Positions 60,674-64,000 of a stretch of DNA of 64,000 nucleotides are shown one piece after another. The notes under the pieces were generated by a model. The model was not told where the DNA came from, made no database searches, and worked only from the letters and a program-made list of their open reading frames with translations. The translations under genes were made by a program, and so were the position numbers. Position 1 is the first letter of the stretch. The number at the start of each line of letters is the position of its first letter. Origin of the DNA: Cellulomonas_A sp047229345 (GTDB lineage: Bacteria; Actinomycetota; Actinomycetes; Actinomycetales; Cellulomonadaceae); the NCBI RefSeq assembly GCF_047229345.1, contig NZ_JBFTER010000017.1:1-64000 (forward strand), in the 5' to 3' direction.

Positions 60674-61768
60674 TCAGCCGCTCGCCTGCGGCGGGCTCGG
60701 GTCGCTGTGCCCGACGACGACACGGTCGCGTCCGGCGAGCTTGGCTTGGTAGAGCGCGGCGTCCGCGACCGTGTACAGGTGATCGAGGTCTGATGGACCG
60801 ACGGTGTGAGCGACCCCGATGCTCACGGTGACCGGGACGTCCAGCGCGGAGTGGACGAGCGGGTTCTCGCGGACGACGGCGTGTACGGCATCCGCCCGGG
60901 CGACCGTGCCCGCGCGGTCGCCCGGGATGAGGAGCGCGAACTCGTCCCCGCCGATCCGGGCGAGCGTGTCGCCGCTCGCCACGACGGACCGCACGAGTTG
61001 CGCGACGTGGACGAGGGCGGCGTCACCGACGGGATGGCCGAGGGTGTCGTTGAGCTGTTTGAAGCGATCGACGTCGATGAGGATTAGCCCGACTCCGTCG
61101 GTCTGCGGCGTTGCTTGCCGCTTCGCGGCCGTGCTCGCCTCCGAACGGAGCAGCTCCGCTGACTGCTCAAGGACTCGCCTCGTAGCCAGACCGGTCAACG
61201 CGTCGCTCGATGCAACCTCATGGAGCTGGCGAACGAGCTGGTCCTGGTGACGGACCGCTGCCAGCAGCGCGGTCGTGGTCATCACAACGACCGCCGTCAT
61301 CGATGCGATGTCCGCCGCAGCGGGCTCCGGTGGCTGGGTTGAGAAGATGATCGAGAACGAACCGGCGAGGGAGAGCACTGCGATGACCCATGCTACGAAG
61401 CGACCTAGGTGTGCGGCCGAGAAGATGACCGGGAACATGAACCAGGCGAGGCCGCCAAATGTCGAGTTGTCGGTCAGATTGGAAGTTGTGGTGTTCACCA
61501 CCACCGCTACCAGGCACAACGCCGTGTAGCCCCGTCCGGGCATGACGCCCGGTCGGCAGTGGAGCAACACCGCCAGTCCCAGCATGATCAGCGCGCCGAC
61601 CGCTGTCCACGTCACGCTTGCCGCCGAGCCCTCGGATGAGCCGAGTACGCGCGGGAGCGTCTCCAAAGCGACGGTTGCCACGCCGCCAACGAGGCACATG
61701 ACCGAGGCGGTCCGGCCCGCGGCGGTGCCGTCGCGGGGACCGAACATCTCGTGGGTTCGCACGTCCAC
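60674..61768 (-). CDS. Membrane diguanylate cyclase (GGDEF)
   Basis: A 364-residue protein. Six hydrophobic segments (residues 24-180) are followed by a GGDEF domain (about 200-355). The motif GGDEF is intact (ARIGGDEFALLI), with DVDRFKQLND and LGHPVGD. The site before it reads ASGD, so the RxxD inhibitory site is missing. It makes cyclic-di-GMP by family knowledge. Starts at 61768 (GTG) and 61762 (GTG) are both possible; the second has AGGTGG nearby. It is the sixth cyclase-type gene in the window. Confidence 0.85.
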   Translation of the reverse strand: MDVRTHEMFGPRDGTAAGRTASVMCLVGGVATVALETLPRVLGSSEGSAASVTWTAVGALIMLGLAVLLHCRPGVMPGRGYTALCLVAVVVNTTTSNLTDNSTFGGLAWFMFPVIFSAAHLGRFVAWVIAVLSLAGSFSIIFSTQPPEPAAADIASMTAVVVMTTTALLAAVRHQDQLVRQLHEVASSDALTGLATRRVLEQSAELLRSEASTAAKRQATPQTDGVGLILIDVDRFKQLNDTLGHPVGDAALVHVAQLVRSVVASGDTLARIGGDEFALLIPGDRAGTVARADAVHAVVRENPLVHSALDVPVTVSIGVAHTVGPSDLDHLYTVADAALYQAKLAGRDRVVVGHSDPSPPQASG

Positions 61769-61911
61769 CTATCGGCGATCAGGGGCGTCTTTGCAGGTCT
61801 CCGTCGTCACCGGCGCCGTGAGCTCAGCCGACGGCCGCGTCGAACGGCTTCCAACGGTGGACGGGACGTCCTTCGCGCAACGTCGCGAAGGGCCTGAGCT
61901 GGAAGGCTGCG

Positions 61912-62115
61912 TCACTTGACGCGTCGAGCGCGCTTCGCTGCGGAGGTCTTGCGGCCCGCAGTGGTGTACGGCTCGAGTGCGCGCAGCAGGTCGTCGCGGT
62001 GCTTGTCGGTGAGATCGATCTCGTAGCGAGTGTCGCCCCAGGCGAACCTGTACGTGCGAGCGCCTTCCTCGCCGTCGAGGTCGTCGATCAGCACTGTGCG
62101 CGTCTGAGTGGCCAT
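61912..62115 (-). CDS. Lsr2-like protein with N-terminal domain only
   Basis: A 67-residue protein. The sequence TVLIDDLDGEEGARTYRF, YEIDLTDKHRDDLLRALEPY is the dimerisation domain of Lsr2, the actinobacterial silencer of transferred DNA. In full-length Lsr2 (about 110 residues) an Arg-Gly AT-hook domain follows; here a short Lys/Arg tail (KTSAAKRARRVK) replaces it, and no in-frame remnant of the second domain follows the stop. Such a protein could pair with full Lsr2 and weaken or shift its DNA binding. The ATG at 62115 fits the family; an ATG at 62127 is also in frame. Confidence 0.75.
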   Translation of the reverse strand: MATQTRTVLIDDLDGEEGARTYRFAWGDTRYEIDLTDKHRDDLLRALEPYTTAGRKTSAAKRARRVK

Positions 62116-62840
62116 GCACGCAATCATTCCTCAGTTGAGGCAACGCGGACGGCGGAGCGCCGGAACAGGTGGGCGCGCGACGTGTGGGACGGGCCGAAGG
62201 CGCCGTGTGCGCGCTGACCGACCGCCCCAGTTGCTTCTGTGCTCGTCGGGCGCGCTGCGGTGTAGTGCGGGACCGCTCCCGGAAGCGCTGGCGTGCCACA
62301 GGTCGGTGCTCGAATCGGTCTCGCACCCTCCGCCCGGAAACTACGAGCGTAGGCCGATCACCTTTGCGTCCAGCGCTCAACGGGCACGCGCCGAACCGCT
62401 GCGTCAGGCGTCGCGGTGTCCATGCGCCGTGCACCTGCTTCGGAGTCAAGAGGTCCTCGCGGTAGAAGGGGCGGCGACTGTGCCGGATGTCGCGCCCCGC
62501 TTGTCGGGGCGTGTCCGCGCCGACACACGCCTCGAAGAACCACATCGCCGGCCGCAGTCGCAGACGACCGACGTTCGATCCCGGCGATGCATCAATCGCT
62601 GCCGCCGAGGATCGAGCGCGACCCGTCAGACAACGAGGATCAGGATCAAGCTTCCGCGTGGAGAAGGGAAACAGGGCCTGCGAGCTACCAGCGGCACCCG
62701 CTGGACGGCCGACGACGGGTGATGTGCGTAAGCAGGCCCAGCGTGGGCGAGAGCCACGTAATAGCCTGAGAGGGTGCAGCGCGTCGGCAGGGTGCAGGCA
62801 GGCGAGGGCCTCGGATGGGGTGCCGTTCACGCAGGTCACG
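62116..62840. other. Gene-free stretch between Lsr2-like and ATPase-PAS genes
   Basis: Frames on both strands are Arg-rich with no recognised domain. The ribosome site of the next gene, AGGT, lies at the right end. I see no RNA gene or hairpin of note. Confidence 0.4.
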
Positions 62841-64000
62841 ATGTCTGACGCGATCGTTCCGGGCGTGGGGGCGGGCCTCAGGGAGCGAACCGTGCATCTC
62901 CCGTGCGAGGCGGGCAGTGCACGGCGTGCTCGACGCGAGTTGCGTGAGCTGCTTGTCGGCGCGAACCGACTGGACTGTCTTGATGTCGCGGAGCTGGGAT
63001 GTACCGAGCTCGTCACGAACGCCGTGTTGCACGCGCACACCGACCTCGTGTTGACCATCGAAGTCCGGAGCGCCGACATTCGAGTAGCAGTGCGCGACTT
63101 CAATCCCGCGCTGCCTGTGCAGCGGCACTACGGCGTCGAGTCGTCGACCGGTCGCGGGCTCGGGCTCATCGCGACGATCGCCGACGAGCATGGAGTGCAC
63201 GACCTGGGAGGCGACGGGAAATCCGTGTGGTTCACGGTCGGTGGAATGAGGCCAGGAAAGCTCGCGAGCCGCCAAGGTGAATGGGCGCCCCGTGAGTCTG
63301 CGGTGCACGGCCTTGACGCTCGTAGCCCTGTCGCGAGCGGCCCTGCTGTGCAACTCCTCGGTATGCCCTTGACGCTGTGGCTGGCCGCTCTCGAACATCA
63401 CGACGCTCTGCTACGTGAACTCGCTTTCCATCACGCTCGGCACCCTCTCAGCAGCATCGACCTGGCTGCGGCGGACCGTGCGCGGACACGAATCTCTACT
63501 GCTGTGCTAGCGGCCGCTTCGGGGCGCCCGAGGTCTGTGCTCGATCACCGAGCAAATCTCTCTGACGTGGGTGCGGTGGTGTCGTCCGACGTCGACGCCG
63601 TGGACGACGTTGTACTTGACGCTACCGACGGGCTTTCATCCGACGTGGCGGCGCTACAAGAGGCTCTCGACGCTGCGGAGAGCTTCGCGCTCGAGGGACG
63701 GGCGCTCAGCCGACCCGGACTTCCGGAGATCGTGGCTGTGCGTGACTGGGCGTGCGAGCAGATCATCGCTCAGCTTGCTGGCGTGGAGCCGGCACCTTGG
63801 CGAGGATCCGGCGGTGAGGCGCATCTCCCGGGCGTCGGCCGTGACGAGACGGGCGCGAGTGCGGAGTTCGTCGCGTCGGTCCGTGACTCTCCCCTGCGGA
63901 TGGCCGCTGCCGATCACACGAACCGCATCATCGCCATCAGTCGTTCGCTCGCCGCTTTGTTGGGATGGGAACCGGAAGAACTCATCGGACGTCGGATCGT
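62841..64000 (+). CDS. RsbW-like ATPase - PAS protein, 3' partial
   Basis: The frame runs open from the ATG at 62841 to the right edge, giving at least 386 residues. The first 140 are a GHKL ATPase: LGCTELVTNAVLHAHTD (N box), VRDFNPALP, STGRGLGLIATIADEHGV and SVWFTVGG. A helical linker follows (about 150-345, TLWLAALEHHDALLRELAFHHAR and an EALDAAESFALEGRALSRPG stretch). A PAS domain then begins (about 355, HTNRIIAISRSLAALLGW) and is cut by the edge. In related proteins that I recall, a SpoIIE-type phosphatase follows, so this may be a kinase-phosphatase fusion. A GTG at 62820 is an alternative start. Confidence 0.85.
   Translation, partial: MSDAIVPGVGAGLRERTVHLPCEAGSARRARRELRELLVGANRLDCLDVAELGCTELVTNAVLHAHTDLVLTIEVRSADIRVAVRDFNPALPVQRHYGVESSTGRGLGLIATIADEHGVHDLGGDGKSVWFTVGGMRPGKLASRQGEWAPRESAVHGLDARSPVASGPAVQLLGMPLTLWLAALEHHDALLRELAFHHARHPLSSIDLAAADRARTRISTAVLAAASGRPRSVLDHRANLSDVGAVVSSDVDAVDDVVLDATDGLSSDVAALQEALDAAESFALEGRALSRPGLPEIVAVRDWACEQIIAQLAGVEPAPWRGSGGEAHLPGVGRDETGASAEFVASVRDSPLRMAAADHTNRIIAISRSLAALLGWEPEELIGRRI

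Overview
The window is high-GC DNA with strong G/C bias at third codon positions, many GTG starts and frequent ATGA/GTGA stop-start overlaps. Families typical of Actinobacteria are present: GAF-ANTAR regulators, RsbW-like ATPases with a STAS protein and a SpoIIE-type phosphatase, an Lsr2-like protein, and narK-narGHJI. I infer an actinobacterial chromosome, possibly Cellulomonas or a near relative; the genus is a guess from gene content. I saw no rRNA, tRNA or CRISPR array.

Left part (1-25 kb) is dominated by signalling genes. Three cyclic-di-GMP proteins lie at 1-5.4 kb, one of them cut by the left edge. A run of six GAF-ANTAR genes follows at 5.8-13.2 kb, one of them frameshifted. A partner-switching block is at 13.3-17.7 kb: ATPase, STAS, a GAF/PAS/PAS/GAF/PP2C phosphatase, and a second ATPase. 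A seventh GAF-ANTAR gene is at 32.1 kb, a decayed copy of it at 22.5 kb, and a GAF-only protein beside a degenerate ATPase at 20.6-21.5 kb. A HAD hydrolase, a beta-propeller membrane protein and a PadR regulator with its membrane partner fill 21.6-26.2 kb.

The stretch 26.4-33.1 kb looks like a decay zone. It has remnants of a LacI regulator, an ECF sigma factor, an IS30 transposase with an in-frame stop, and a transporter, around an intact three-gene ABC transporter of visibly lower GC.

At 33.3-41.5 kb is a cell-envelope module: DUF4956-like, VTC-like, a large carbohydrate-binding lipoprotein, a perfect terminator, a phosphodiester glycosidase, and a glycosyltransferase-GtrA fusion. It is divergent from a two-component system, and the shared promoter carries 11-bp-spaced direct repeats suited to an OmpR-type regulator. 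After another diguanylate cyclase comes respiratory nitrate reduction (43.3-51.7 kb): narK-narG-narH-narJ-narI, with an inverted repeat before narK.

The right part (52-64 kb) is more accessory. It has a 5'-nucleotidase, a set of an XRE regulator and two proteins with PD-(D/E)XK-like motifs, and a divergent, tightly coupled five-gene operon of unknown families ending in a cysteine-rich protein. Beyond are a membrane protein, another GGDEF protein, an Lsr2 N-domain-only protein and an ATPase-PAS protein running off the right edge. The 53.8-59.6 kb stretch is the best candidate for an undescribed system.
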